64,000 nt of DNA from Komagataeibacter melaceti (GTDB lineage: Bacteria; Pseudomonadota; Alphaproteobacteria; Acetobacterales; Acetobacteraceae). The notes under the pieces were generated by a model. The model was given only the letters and a program-made list of their open reading frames with translations. It was not told the origin of the DNA and did no database searches. How positions within the stretch are numbered: the stretch's first letter is position 1; each line of letters opens with the position of its first letter. This document shows, piece by piece, positions 28,051 to 37,513 of this stretch. Location of the stretch: positions 1 to 64,000 of the forward strand of contig NZ_QUWV01000020.1 of assembly GCF_003403295.1 (NCBI RefSeq), given 5' to 3'. A program made the position numbers and the translations under genes.

Positions 28051-28863
28051 TCAGCGAACTCCCATGAACAGGCGGTTCCACCTGATTTCGGCCGGCCAGT
28101 ACCAGAACTGCCAGAACGGATGCATGCCATCGACGGACATGAAGATCCATTTGGCCTGCCCCACCAGATTTTCCATGGGCACGAAGCCAAGATCCTGCGG
28201 TTCATCGCCCATGAAGCGGCTGTCGGCGCTGTCATCACGGTTATCGCCCATGGCGAAGAAGTAACCCGGCGGCACGACATATTCAGGCGTGTCGTTCTTG
28301 CCGCCCTCATCGGTCAGTTTCAGGATGTCATGGGCGACCGGCCCGCGCCCGTCACTGCCGGGCAGAATCTCGCGGTAGCGGTCCCCCTCCATATGGGTGC
28401 GGTGTTCATCTATCGCCACGTACTCGCCTTCCGGCTCACGCGGGACTTCCTGACCGTTGAGGTAAAGGTGACCCTCACGCATCTGGACATGGTCACCGGG
28501 CAGGCCGACGATGCGCTTGATATAGTCGATCGACGTATCCTTGGTGAAGCGGAAGACCGCCACATCGCCCCGGTGGGGGGTGTGATCGAAAATCCGCCCC
28601 TGGAACAGGTTGGGGGAACCGGGCAGCGCGAAGCGGGAATAGCCATAGCTGTATTTGGCCACCCATACGTAATCACCCACCTGCAATGTCGGGATCATGG
28701 AGCCGGACGGGATATTGAACGGCTCGAACAGCACGGTACGCACGCCTATGGCCAGCACACCCGCAATGACAATGGTGCGCAGCAGTTCCATCAGCCCCCC
28801 ATCCCGGCGTGACGGGCCGGTTCCGGGCTGGGAGGAAAGGGTCTTGTTATCGTCCATGGGCAT
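28051..28863 (-). CDS. lepB: Signal peptidase I
   Basis: Inner-membrane Ser-Lys protease that removes signal peptides. The 270-aa product has one N-terminal membrane helix (LLRTIVIAGVLAIGVRTVLF), the catalytic Ser in NIPSGSMIPTL, the catalytic Lys in DYIKRIVGLPGD and box E in FFAMGDNRDDSADSR. ATG 28863 is used; ATG 28857 is nearly equivalent. It lies between acpS and rnc in the conserved operon. Confidence 0.97.
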   Translation of the reverse strand: MPMDDNKTLSSQPGTGPSRRDGGLMELLRTIVIAGVLAIGVRTVLFEPFNIPSGSMIPTLQVGDYVWVAKYSYGYSRFALPGSPNLFQGRIFDHTPHRGDVAVFRFTKDTSIDYIKRIVGLPGDHVQMREGHLYLNGQEVPREPEGEYVAIDEHRTHMEGDRYREILPGSDGRGPVAHDILKLTDEGGKNDTPEYVVPPGYFFAMGDNRDDSADSRFMGDEPQDLGFVPMENLVGQAKWIFMSVDGMHPFWQFWYWPAEIRWNRLFMGVR

Positions 28864-28982
28864 AATTGTTCTTTAATCCGGATCTGGTATCGACCGGACG
28901 GCAATCGCCGGACGAATAACGTGCGGATCAAGCCCACGCGCCACCTGCCTGTCAAGCATTGCGCGCACCCGCTGCATGGGGA

Positions 28983-29396
28983 TCAGGCCGCGCCGGTCTT
29001 TTCCGCCATGATCATGACCTGCGCGAAGGCATAGGGGTGTTCATCCGTCATGGTCAGGAAAATCCGCGCCTCGCAGCCCGCGGGCCGCAGCTTTTCCAGC
29101 CGAGCCAGCGCCCCGCCCGCCAGCCGGATGACCGGCTGGCCACCGGGCAGGTTTTCAACCCCGATGTCGCGCTGGAACACCCCGTGCGCAAAACCCGTGC
29201 CCAGCGCCTTGGCGCAGGCTTCCTTTGCCGCCCAGCGCTTGGCATAGGTACCAAGGCGGGCCAGCCCCTGCCTGCGTTCGGCCGCAGCCTGTTCATGGGC
29301 AGTGAACACACGCTGCACGAAGCGCGGGCCGTGGCGGGTGAGTACCGCCTCGATCCGCCTGACATCGCACAGGTCGGAGCCCATGCCGATCAGCAT
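28983..29396 (-). CDS. acpS: Holo-[acyl-carrier-protein] synthase
   Basis: Transfers 4'-phosphopantetheine from CoA to ACP. The 137-aa product has the metal-binding GMGSDLCDVRRIE (residues 4-16) and the core KRWAAKEACAKALGTG. It lies 3 bp downstream of rsh; pdxJ, often between them in Alphaproteobacteria, is missing. The gap to lepB is about 120 bp. Confidence 0.96.
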   Translation of the reverse strand: MLIGMGSDLCDVRRIEAVLTRHGPRFVQRVFTAHEQAAAERRQGLARLGTYAKRWAAKEACAKALGTGFAHGVFQRDIGVENLPGGQPVIRLAGGALARLEKLRPAGCEARIFLTMTDEHPYAFAQVMIMAEKTGAA

Positions 29397-29399
29397 GGC

Positions 29400-31733
29400 C
29401 TAGCCCCTTGCCCGCTCGACCTGCACCACGCCCTTGGCCGAGCGCAGCCCCACCATGATGGCGGTCAGGTGCCGCAGGTCACGCACCTCGATATCCGCGA
29501 GGATTTCCATGAATTCGAGCTGGCGGTTGACGATGCGCAGGTTGACCATCACCCCTTCATGCTTGGCGGCGATGTTGGTCAGCGTGGCCAGCATGGCGGG
29601 TTCATTGGCCGTGACCACGCTCAGCCTGCCGGTATGGTGGCCGGTGGCGTTGCGGGCGATCAGGTCGTAATCCCAGTCAAGGTCCATGAACCGCTCGGGC
29701 GTGGCGGCAAAGGTTTCCAGCGTCTGGCAACCCTGCGCATGCACGGTGATCCCCTTGCCGGTCGAGACGATGCCCACGATCCGGTCACCGGGCAGCGGAT
29801 GGCAGCACCCGGCGAAATGCACCGCCATGCCAGCCCCAACCCCGGCCAGCGCCATGCCCGCCGCAGCAGGCCTGCGCCGCGCGGCACCACCGCCGGGGCC
29901 ACCGCCAACGGGCGCGCGCATGGACAGGCCCGGCACCATGCGCGGTGCGCGCGGCGCACGACGCAGTTCGGGATAGGCAAGCTGCACGACCTCCCGCGCG
30001 GACTGGTTGCCATTGCCCACCGCCACATACAGGTCAGCCACCGATTGCAGGCGCAGATCCTTGAGCAGGCTGTCCAGCACCTTTTCCGAACCGTCCACCC
30101 CTTCCTGCCGGAAGGCCTTGGCCAATGCCACGCGGCCGCTTTCCAGATGCGCCTCGCGCTGCTGCAGGGCGACATGGCGGCGGATACGCGCCCGCGCCTT
30201 GCCGGTGACGACAAACCGCTCCCACGATGGCGAGGGCGTGCCCCCGCGTGCGGTCATGATCTCGACCTGATCGCCATTCTGCAGTTCATGGCGCAGCGGC
30301 ATGAGGCGGCCATTGATGCGCGCGCCCACGCAGGCATCACCCACCTGGCTGTGCACGGCATAGGCGAAATCGACCGGCGTTGCGCCACGCGGCAGGGAAA
30401 TCAGCTGCCCCTTGGGCGTGAAGCAGAAAACCTGATCCTGATAGAGTTCGAGCTTCGTGTTCTCGAGGAACTCATCGGGTGCTGCTGAATCTTCCAGAAT
30501 ATCCAGCAGATCCTGCACCCAGCGCAGGCCCGAGATGACGCCCCGCGTCTCACCGGCCGCAGCGGCATCGGGCAACTGCTTGTACAGCCAGTGCGAGGCC
30601 ACGCCGTTTTCTGCCACGTCATGCATTTCCGCCGTGCGGATCTGCACCTCGATCTTCTGGTTGCGCGGATGGCGCAGCGTCACCCCGGTATGCAGGCTCT
30701 GGTAACCGTTGGCCTTGGGGGTGGAGATATAGTCCTTGAACCGCCCGGCAATGACCGGATAGGCGGCATGGACCGCGCCAAGCGCGATGTAGCAGGCCTC
30801 CCGCGTGGGAACGATGATGCGGAAGGCCATGATGTCGGAAAGCTGCTCAAACGCGACATTGCGCCGCTGCATCTTTTCCCAGATGGAATAGGGCGTCTTT
30901 TCACGCCCCGTCACATCCACGCCTTCCAGCCCGGCTTCGGCACACAGGGCCAGAAGCTCACGGCGGATTTCCTCGATCACGTCCGCGCCCTGCCCGCGCA
31001 GGTAGTTGAGGCGGGCGCGGATGGTGGCCATCGCCTCCGGCTCAAGGGCTGCGAAGGAGAGGTTCTGCAGTTCGCCCTTCACCTTGTCCATGCCGATACG
31101 GCCGGCAAGGGGGGCGTAGATTTCCATGGTTTCGCGCGCGATGCGCTGCCTGCGGTCCAGACGCTGCACGTAATGCAGCGTGCGCATGTTGTGCAGGCGG
31201 TCGGCCAGCTTGACCAGCAGCACGCGGATGTCGCGCGACATCGCCAGCACGAGCTTGCGGAAGTTCTCGGCCTGCTTGGTGCGGTCGGACTGGAGCTCCA
31301 GTCGCGTCAGCTTGGTGACGCCATCGACCAGATCGGCAACCGTGTTGCCGAATTGCTCGCGCAGTTCCTGCTGGGTTACACCCGTATCCTCGATCGTATC
31401 ATGCAGCAGCGCCGTGATGATTGAGGAAATATCGAGATGGAAGCCCGCCAGTATGTTGGCGACGGCCAGCGGATGGATGATGTAGGGGTCGCCATTGTCG
31501 CGCAGTTGCCCGGCATGGGCCGTCTGCGCCACGGCAAAGGCGCGGCGGATCAGGTCCGCGTCGGCCGTGGGGTCATACGCGTGGATGCGGCGGATCAGCC
31601 CCTCACACGTAATGGCGCGCTCCCCTTCCCCCTTGCGGGCGGGAAGGGCCAGCGCATCCCCTTCGGCCACTCCGCCCGCGACGGGCGCGGGCACGGAGGA
31701 AGATGTCGTTTCCGATCTGACCGGGTCAGTCAC
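29400..31733 (-). CDS. Bifunctional (p)ppGpp synthetase/hydrolase (RelA/SpoT family)
   Basis: Makes and degrades the alarmone (p)ppGpp. The 777-aa product has the HD hydrolase domain (about 45-200) with HDTIEDTG, the synthetase domain (about 250-370) with REKTPYSIWEKM and YQSLHTGV, TGS (about 420-480, beginning CFTPKGQLISLP) and a C-terminal ACT domain (about 700-777). Both catalytic halves look intact, as expected for the single Rsh of Alphaproteobacteria. The start is GTG (31733) with AAGG just upstream. rpoZ is 21 bp upstream. Confidence 0.97.
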   Translation of the reverse strand: MTDPVRSETTSSSVPAPVAGGVAEGDALALPARKGEGERAITCEGLIRRIHAYDPTADADLIRRAFAVAQTAHAGQLRDNGDPYIIHPLAVANILAGFHLDISSIITALLHDTIEDTGVTQQELREQFGNTVADLVDGVTKLTRLELQSDRTKQAENFRKLVLAMSRDIRVLLVKLADRLHNMRTLHYVQRLDRRQRIARETMEIYAPLAGRIGMDKVKGELQNLSFAALEPEAMATIRARLNYLRGQGADVIEEIRRELLALCAEAGLEGVDVTGREKTPYSIWEKMQRRNVAFEQLSDIMAFRIIVPTREACYIALGAVHAAYPVIAGRFKDYISTPKANGYQSLHTGVTLRHPRNQKIEVQIRTAEMHDVAENGVASHWLYKQLPDAAAAGETRGVISGLRWVQDLLDILEDSAAPDEFLENTKLELYQDQVFCFTPKGQLISLPRGATPVDFAYAVHSQVGDACVGARINGRLMPLRHELQNGDQVEIMTARGGTPSPSWERFVVTGKARARIRRHVALQQREAHLESGRVALAKAFRQEGVDGSEKVLDSLLKDLRLQSVADLYVAVGNGNQSAREVVQLAYPELRRAPRAPRMVPGLSMRAPVGGGPGGGAARRRPAAAGMALAGVGAGMAVHFAGCCHPLPGDRIVGIVSTGKGITVHAQGCQTLETFAATPERFMDLDWDYDLIARNATGHHTGRLSVVTANEPAMLATLTNIAAKHEGVMVNLRIVNRQLEFMEILADIEVRDLRHLTAIMVGLRSAKGVVQVERARG

Positions 31734-31754
31734 CTTCCACCCTTTCGTCAGATG

Positions 31755-32147
31755 TTACCGGCCGCGTCCGCTCAGGGCCGCCTCGACCGAGGCTTCCAGT
31801 TCTTCAGCCGACATGCCGCCGGAATGGCGGGCTTCTTCCTCGGCCGAGACATCCTGGAGACCAAAGATGTTCTGCTCGGTCGGGATCAGGTCGACCACTT
31901 CCTCATCAGCAGGCTCGGGCTCGGGCGCGCGGGCCAGCGAACGGATGAGGTCGCTGCGGATCTGGTCCAGACCCACGGTCTGGTCAGCAATTTCACGCAG
32001 GGCGACAACGGGGTTCTTGTCGTTGTCACGGTCAATCGTCATTTCCTCGCCACGCGACAGGGCGCGCGCGCGCTGGGCCGCCAGCAGCACCAGTTCAAAA
32101 CGATTGGGAACCCGCTCAACGCAGTCCTCGACAGTGACGCGTGCCAT
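31755..32147 (-). CDS. rpoZ: RNA polymerase omega subunit
   Basis: Assists beta' folding and contributes to the ppGpp site of RNA polymerase. The 130-aa product begins [20 protein letters not shown], the universal omega start, with [10 protein letters not shown] following. The C-terminal half is an acidic, Glu/Ala-rich extension. It is adjacent to rsh, the usual pairing of alarmone enzyme and target. Confidence 0.97.
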   Translation of the reverse strand: MARVTVEDCVERVPNRFELVLLAAQRARALSRGEEMTIDRDNDKNPVVALREIADQTVGLDQIRSDLIRSLARAPEPEPADEEVVDLIPTEQNIFGLQDVSAEEEARHSGGMSAEELEASVEAALSGRGR

Positions 32148-32228
32148 CAGGCCTGAACTCCGGTTGTTAATTGGTTGTGTGGATCAGAATTTACCTTATT
32201 ACCCCCACCCCCGTCCTGATGCAAGGTT

Positions 32229-32762
32229 TCAGTCAGCCGCGGCCCTGCGGGTGATCTCCTGTCCCGCCACGGCGGGCAGCAGCGCGTCCAGCGCCTGCCC
32301 GCTGACCGGATCGCGCCAGTCCGGCATGACATCGCGCAGCGGCAGAAGTACAAAGGCACGCTGCGTGGCGCGCGGGTGCGGCAGGATGGGGTCGGGCGCT
32401 GTCCGGACCAGATCCCCCATGGCGATGATGTCAAGATCGAGCGGGCGGGCGGCGTTGGCCACCGTGCGCCTGCGCCCGGCTGCGGCCTCGATCCCGTGCA
32501 GCCTGTCCAGCAGCCATGCCGGGTCCACCTGACCCGAAAGCCGCACCATGCCGTTGACATAGGGCGGCTGGCCCGACGGGGGTACGGGTGCGCTTTCATA
32601 CCAGTCCGACACCGCCACGACGGACAGCCCCTCGATCCGGGCAAGCTGCTCCACGGCCCACAGGCAGGTTTCGGCCGCAGTTTCACCACTTTCGCGTGGC
32701 AGGTTTGCGCCAACCGCAATCAGGATGTCGGTACGCGAAGAAGCAGATTGCAGCATTGTCAT
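32229..32762 (-). CDS. folK: 6-hydroxymethyl-7,8-dihydropterin pyrophosphokinase
   Basis: HPPK step of folate synthesis. The 177-aa product has ILIAVGANLPRE near the start, SDWYESAPV, PYVNGMVRL and the signature RPLDLDIIAMGD with DPILPHPRATQRAFVL. It starts at ATG 32762 (32756 possible). It is 81 bp upstream of rpoZ and divergent from the NYN gene. Confidence 0.96.
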   Translation of the reverse strand: MTMLQSASSRTDILIAVGANLPRESGETAAETCLWAVEQLARIEGLSVVAVSDWYESAPVPPSGQPPYVNGMVRLSGQVDPAWLLDRLHGIEAAAGRRRTVANAARPLDLDIIAMGDLVRTAPDPILPHPRATQRAFVLLPLRDVMPDWRDPVSGQALDALLPAVAGQEITRRAAAD

Positions 32763-32954
32763 ATGAAATCTGTATTCCGGACGGTTATGGTCGGGTAGTA
32801 ATCCACCCTCTGGGAAACTTCTGGCAGGATACCGGCTTCATACATCATGAAACAGCGTTACCCGACAACTTTCACTTCGATGCGGAATACATACCAGACA
32901 GAATTTAACCTGACCGACACGCATTCACTTTCTTTTTTCAGGGACAGACCATAA

Positions 32955-33563
32955 ATGTTTTTTCAACCTCAGGAGCGGCTCTGCCTGTTTATAGATGGCA
33001 CAAGCCTGTATTCCGCTTCCCGCAATCTTGGATTTGAGGTCGATTATCGCAAGCTGCTGCAGTTCTTCCGTTCAAAATCAAACGTATTGCGAGCCTATTA
33101 CTACTCCGCCGTCCTGGACACGGACGAGTATTCGCCCCTCAAGCCGCTGACGGACTGGCTTGTCTATAACGGCTACACCCTTGTGACCAAAAGCGCGCGT
33201 GAGTTCATTGACAACAGTGGCCGCCGCCGCGTGCGGGGCAACATGGATGTGGAACTGGCGGTGGACATGATGGAAATGGCCCCGCGCATCGACCACGCCG
33301 TGCTGTTCAGCGGGGATTCAGATTTCCGCCGCCTGCTGGAATCCGTGCAGCGCCAGGGCGTGCGCACCACCGTGGTCGGGTCCATCAAGACCTCGCCCCC
33401 GCTGATTGGTGATGAACTGCGCCGACAGGCCGACCAGTTCATTGAACTGGCTGATATCGCAACGCATTTCATGCGCCGCCAGATCGACAACCGCCCCCCG
33501 CGCCCGCCCGCGCCGCCTGTCCGCCATCCGGCCGACCAGATGAGCGAGCATGACGAGGAATAG
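32955..33563 (+). CDS. NYN domain protein (LabA/DUF88 family), putative RNase
   Basis: PIN-like fold predicted to cut RNA. The 202-aa product has LCLFIDGTSLY (first acidic residue, D14), RGNMDVELAVDMME (central acidic residues) and LFSGDSDFRRLLE (last acidic pair), followed by VVGSIKTSP. The C-terminal 30 residues are Pro/Arg/Asp-rich. AGGGAC lies 8 nt before the ATG. It is divergent from folK, next to rpoZ and rsh. Substrate unknown. Confidence 0.9.
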   Translation: MFFQPQERLCLFIDGTSLYSASRNLGFEVDYRKLLQFFRSKSNVLRAYYYSAVLDTDEYSPLKPLTDWLVYNGYTLVTKSAREFIDNSGRRRVRGNMDVELAVDMMEMAPRIDHAVLFSGDSDFRRLLESVQRQGVRTTVVGSIKTSPPLIGDELRRQADQFIELADIATHFMRRQIDNRPPRPPAPPVRHPADQMSEHDEE

Positions 33564-33575
33564 CAACTGAACCAT

Positions 33576-33600
33576 CCGCCCGGCCCCCAAGGCCGGGCGG
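33576..33600. terminator. Hairpin between convergent NYN gene and mqo
   Basis: CCGCCCGGCC (33576-33585) pairs perfectly with GGCCGGGCGG (33591-33600) across a 5-nt loop. On the plus strand GTTTT follows a few bases later. It separates two convergent genes and probably stops both. Confidence 0.7.
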
Positions 33601-33608
33601 AACCGTTT

Positions 33609-35105
33609 TCAGCCTTCCAGTTGCAGGATCGTGCGGGTGCGTTCGCGCACCTGCGCGCACAGGTCGGGGTCCTGCGCCAGCTTGCTGCCGTAGGAGGGCA
33701 CGATCTCGCGCAGGCGGCCCGCCCATTGCGGCAGGCGGCCACCAAAGCAGCGCTGGAGCACCGTCAGCATGATGGGGGCTGCGGTCGAGGCGCCGGGCGA
33801 GGCGCCCAGCAGTGCGGCGATGGACCCGCCCGCACCGGTCACGACCTCCGTGCCGAACTGGAGCACGCCCCCACGGGCGGGGTCTTTCTTGATCACCTGC
33901 ACGCGCTGGCCCGCGGTAATGAGTTCCCAGTCCTCCTTGCGCGCGGAGGGGACAAAATCCTGCAACGCCTTGATCCGGTCATCGGCGGACTGGAGCACCT
34001 GCTGGATCAGGTAGCGGGTCAGCGGCCAGTTATCGCGCGCCACCGCCAGCATCGCCCCGATATTGTCCATACGAATCGAACGCGGCAGATCCAGCCACGA
34101 TCCCTGTTTCAGGAACTTGGTGGAGAACCCGGCATACGGGCCGAACAGCAGGCCGCGCTGCCCGTCGATCACGCGCGTATCCAGATGCGGCACCGACATG
34201 GGCGGCGCGCCGACCGATGCCTTGCCGTAAACCTTGGCATGGTGGCGCGCCACGATCTCGGGGTTGGTGCAGCGCAGGAACTGCCCGCTGACGGGGAAGC
34301 CGCCAATGCCGCGCGCCTCCGGTATGCCGCTTTTCTGCAGCAGCGGCAGCGCGCCGCCACCCGCGCCGATAAACACGAATTTCGTCCGCACCTTACGCTC
34401 GGCCCCGCCATGCATGGAGCGCACCGACACGTCCCATTCATTATTCCCGGCGGGCTTGAGGTCTTCCACCTCGTGGCCAAGGTTGAGTTCAAAACCCGGC
34501 CTGCTTTTCAGGATACCGATGAGGCGGCGTGTCAGCGCGCCGAAATTCACGTCCGTTCCCGCCGGGTGCCACGTCGCGGCAAGCTGCTCGCCGGGCTTGC
34601 GGTCATGCATGACCAGCGGCATCCACTGGCGCAACTGCCCCTCATCGGTTGAAAACGACATGCCCGAGAACAGCGGATGTTCCTGCAGCGTCGTATGGCG
34701 GCGGCGCAGAAAATCCACATTCTCCGCCCCCCACACGAAGCTCATGTGCGGGATGGGATTGAGGAAATCACGCGGCGAGGAAATCTGCCCCGATTCCACC
34801 AGATAGGACCAGAACTGGCGTGAAACCTGAAAGGCCTCGTTGACGTTCACGGCCTTGGAAATATCCACGTTCCCGTCCGGGCGCAGGGGTGTGTAGTTGA
34901 GTTCACACAGGGCGGAGTGGCCGGTGCCCGCGTTGTTCCAGCCATTGGAACTTTCCAGCGCCACGTCATCCAGCCGCCCGAACAGGGCGATGGACAGGTT
35001 GGGTTCAAGCTGCCGCAGCAGCACGCCCAGTGTGGCGCTCATAACGCCGCCGCCAATCAGGACAACATCGTAAGTGGAAACGGCGGATGAAGGATTCGAG
35101 GTCAT
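33609..35105 (-). CDS. mqo: Malate:quinone oxidoreductase
   Basis: FAD-dependent peripheral membrane enzyme that oxidises malate and feeds electrons to ubiquinone. The 498-aa product begins with the dinucleotide site VVLIGGGVMSATLGVLL and shows NGWNNAGTGHSALCELNYTP, FVFIGAGGGALPLLQKSGI and GGFPVSGQFLRC, all characteristic of Mqo. This quinone-linked step suits an organism whose metabolism is dominated by membrane oxidations. It stands alone on the minus strand. Confidence 0.97.
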   Translation of the reverse strand: MTSNPSSAVSTYDVVLIGGGVMSATLGVLLRQLEPNLSIALFGRLDDVALESSNGWNNAGTGHSALCELNYTPLRPDGNVDISKAVNVNEAFQVSRQFWSYLVESGQISSPRDFLNPIPHMSFVWGAENVDFLRRRHTTLQEHPLFSGMSFSTDEGQLRQWMPLVMHDRKPGEQLAATWHPAGTDVNFGALTRRLIGILKSRPGFELNLGHEVEDLKPAGNNEWDVSVRSMHGGAERKVRTKFVFIGAGGGALPLLQKSGIPEARGIGGFPVSGQFLRCTNPEIVARHHAKVYGKASVGAPPMSVPHLDTRVIDGQRGLLFGPYAGFSTKFLKQGSWLDLPRSIRMDNIGAMLAVARDNWPLTRYLIQQVLQSADDRIKALQDFVPSARKEDWELITAGQRVQVIKKDPARGGVLQFGTEVVTGAGGSIAALLGASPGASTAAPIMLTVLQRCFGGRLPQWAGRLREIVPSYGSKLAQDPDLCAQVRERTRTILQLEG

Positions 35106-35476
35106 GACATTCTCCGGATCGGCATCGGAAACCCGCTGCGTGGCTGTTCATCGGCTTGACCGGGCAGCCCGCCCGGCGGCGCGGGCAAGCCCGGCCTGAT
35201 TGCACGTTCATATCTGGCGCCAGCGGCATCCGCCGCGCTGGCCTGTCCCGGGCCTGCGCCGAGATGGACCGGATTCAATCCGGTATCCGCCCCTTCCTTG
35301 CCATCATGTGCGCCGGGGCGGGGCATCATCTCTGCGCGAGGAACATGGCCCCTGCCCGCCATGATGGCGCGCGCATCAGGCGTGACACCACCCCCACCGC
35401 CCGGAATACCCGGCCCTGTGGGCTGGCGCGGCGGCGGGCGGGAACTGGTAACTGATTCATGCATTGTATATATGCA
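35106..35476. other. 371-bp region without a recognised gene upstream of mqo
   Basis: The sequence is G+C-rich with only low-complexity open frames, which are not credible genes. At its distal end two ATGCAT hexamers (35459-35464 and 35472-35477) flank an A/T-rich GTATAT core. This could be a promoter or operator for mqo reading leftward, but would leave a leader of about 350 nt. Nothing else is seen. Confidence 0.4.
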
Positions 35477-36430
35477 TTAACCGCATTGATCCATGCGCGC
35501 CACCGGGCTTGCGCCGTAACCCTGCCGGATCATGACCGCCGCCACCAGGCACGACAGCACCCGCACCGGCACCGGGTCGGCCCGGCTGGTCAGGATTACG
35601 GGCACACGCATGCCCATGACAATGCCCGCCGCCTGCGCCTGCCCGATAAAGGTCATCTGTTTCGCAAGGATGTTGCCCGCCTCCAGATCCGGGGCGACAA
35701 GAATATCCGCCAGCCCCGCCACGGGGGAGACGACACCCTTGCACCGCGCGGCCTCGGGGCTAATGGCGTTGTCGAACGCCAGCGGGCCGTCAACGATGCC
35801 GCCGGTGATCTGCCCGCGCTCGGCCATCTTGCACAAGATCGCCGCGTCCAGCGTGGACTGGAGTGCCGGGTTGACCATCTCCACCGCCGAGAGCAGCGCC
35901 ACCCGGGGCTGCGGCATGCCCAGCATGTGCCCGAGGTCGATGCTGTTCTGGACAATATCGCGCCGGGCCTCGATTTCAGGGGCGATGTTCACCGCGCCAT
36001 CAGTCACCAGCAGCACGCGCGGGGCCTGCGGCGCGTCAATCACATAGACATGGCTCATGCGCCGGGTGGTGCGCAGCCCGCCTTCATGGTGGCCAAGTTC
36101 ATGCAGGAAGATGCGCGAATGGAGTGAGCCCTTCATCAGCGCCGCCACCTTGCCCGCATGGGCCATCTGCACGCCCATATGGGCCGCGTCCTCTGCCGTG
36201 GGCACATCCACGAACATACAGCCGCCAAGATCGATTCCGGCGGTCGCGGCCATCTGGCGCATATGGGCGGCGGGACCGATCAGGGTGGGCACGGCCATGC
36301 CCTGCGCCACGATCCGGGCCGCGGCCTGCAGGGCGGGTACGCTGCATGGATAGACCACCCCCAGCGCCATGGGGGGATGGCGGGCAAGGGTTCTGGCAAG
36401 ATCGTCAAAAAAATGCAGGGACCGCATCAT
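35477..36430 (-). CDS. Phosphate acetyl/butyryltransferase family protein
   Basis: Family that interconverts acyl-CoA and acyl phosphate. The 317-aa product has MALGVVYPCSVPALQAA, LVTDGAVNIAPEIEARRDI, GPLAFDNAISPEAA and DILVAPDLEAGNILAKQ, all typical of the Pta_Ptb domain. There is no hydratase or DRTGG extension, so it is the short form. It starts at ATG 36430 (36427 adjacent). No acetate kinase is next to it. In acetic acid bacteria such an enzyme could handle acetyl phosphate from phosphoketolase; that is inference. Confidence 0.88.
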   Translation of the reverse strand: MMRSLHFFDDLARTLARHPPMALGVVYPCSVPALQAAARIVAQGMAVPTLIGPAAHMRQMAATAGIDLGGCMFVDVPTAEDAAHMGVQMAHAGKVAALMKGSLHSRIFLHELGHHEGGLRTTRRMSHVYVIDAPQAPRVLLVTDGAVNIAPEIEARRDIVQNSIDLGHMLGMPQPRVALLSAVEMVNPALQSTLDAAILCKMAERGQITGGIVDGPLAFDNAISPEAARCKGVVSPVAGLADILVAPDLEAGNILAKQMTFIGQAQAAGIVMGMRVPVILTSRADPVPVRVLSCLVAAVMIRQGYGASPVARMDQCG

Positions 36431-36618
36431 GTCTTTATCTTTTTTCCCGTTACGGCAGGCCGTCAGCCCCTGATGCCACAGGACCCCGCCCCTCCCCGCC
36501 ATCATCTTTATGCGAGGGGCAGCCCCCGCATGGCGTCCGGGCGCGGGCTCATGCATGCTGGCGGCCGCCTGCCGCCCCGCCACGGGCGGCCCATTGCACA
36601 CCACGCAAGGAGAATGTG

Positions 36619-37494
36619 ATGTCTACTGCTCCCCTGATCGGTTTTGTCGGATTCGGCGCCATGGCCTCGCGCATGGGCGCCAATCTGGTCAGGGCGGGGT
36701 ACCAGATCGCCGCCTATACGCCATCGGGCAAGGGGGGCGATGGCAGCACGCGTTTCGTCTCCCCGCCGCGCGCACTGGCGCAGGAAGCCGGTATCCTGAT
36801 CGCCTGCGTGCCGGATGACGAGGCGCTGGATGCCTCCATGCACGGCCCGGATGGCGCGCTTGCGGGGCTGAAAGCGGGCAGCCTGCTGATCAATACCAGC
36901 ACCGTCGCCCCCGAAACGACCGAGGCGCTGGCCGCCACATGCGCCGCGCGCAACATCCGCCTGATCGACGCCCCCGTGGCGGGCAGCACGCCCGAGGCGG
37001 AATCGGGCAACCTGATCGTGCTGGCCGGGGGATCGGCGGATGACATCCGCCAGGCACAGCCCGTATTCGACGCCATTGGCCGCCTGACCATCCATGCAGG
37101 CCCGATTGGCAGCGGCGCGAAACTGAAGCTGGTCATCAACGGCATCATGGGGGCCACGCTCGCCGTAGTGGCGGAAGGCGTGACCTATGGGCTGGCGGCC
37201 GGGCTTGACCGTGACATGCTGTTCAATGCGCTCGATGAAGTGCCGGTGATCTCGCCCCACCACAAGCGCAAGCTCAAGGCCGCGAAGGCGCGCGATTTCA
37301 GCCCGCAGTTCCCCGCGCGCCTGATGCAGAAGGACATGCGCCTGCTCATGACCGACGCTGCGCGCCAGACCGCGCCACTCCCCGCCATGGCGGCCGCCAC
37401 GCAGGGCCTGTCGCTCACCCGCCGCCGCCACCCGGATGAGGATTATTCCGCCCTGTTCGCGGTCATGGAGGGCATGGTGGCCAATACGCCCTGA
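36619..37494 (+). CDS. NAD(P)-dependent beta-hydroxyacid dehydrogenase (3-hydroxyisobutyrate dehydrogenase family)
   Basis: Cytoplasmic oxidoreductase of 291 aa. The N-terminal Rossmann domain has IGFVGFGAMASRMGANL, the substrate loop reads DAPVAGSTPEAESGNL, and the catalytic Lys is in SGAKLKLVINGIMGA. AAGGAG precedes ATG 36619. Substrate cannot be told from sequence: 3-hydroxyisobutyrate, tartronate semialdehyde or succinic semialdehyde are all possible. It is divergent from the transacylase gene. Confidence 0.9.
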   Translation: MSTAPLIGFVGFGAMASRMGANLVRAGYQIAAYTPSGKGGDGSTRFVSPPRALAQEAGILIACVPDDEALDASMHGPDGALAGLKAGSLLINTSTVAPETTEALAATCAARNIRLIDAPVAGSTPEAESGNLIVLAGGSADDIRQAQPVFDAIGRLTIHAGPIGSGAKLKLVINGIMGATLAVVAEGVTYGLAAGLDRDMLFNALDEVPVISPHHKRKLKAAKARDFSPQFPARLMQKDMRLLMTDAARQTAPLPAMAAATQGLSLTRRRHPDEDYSALFAVMEGMVANTP

Positions 37495-37513
37495 TCCCTG
37501 AGCGACCTCCGGC

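Noticed and set aside
28959-30488. A 509-codon plus-strand frame opposite acpS and rsh
   Set aside because: It is a shadow of two well-supported minus-strand genes, has no ribosome-binding site and no domain.
35102-35464. A 120-codon minus-strand frame in the gap upstream of mqo
   Set aside because: The composition is Gly/Pro/Ala/Arg with no fold or family, and it overlaps the mqo start. Treated as noncoding.
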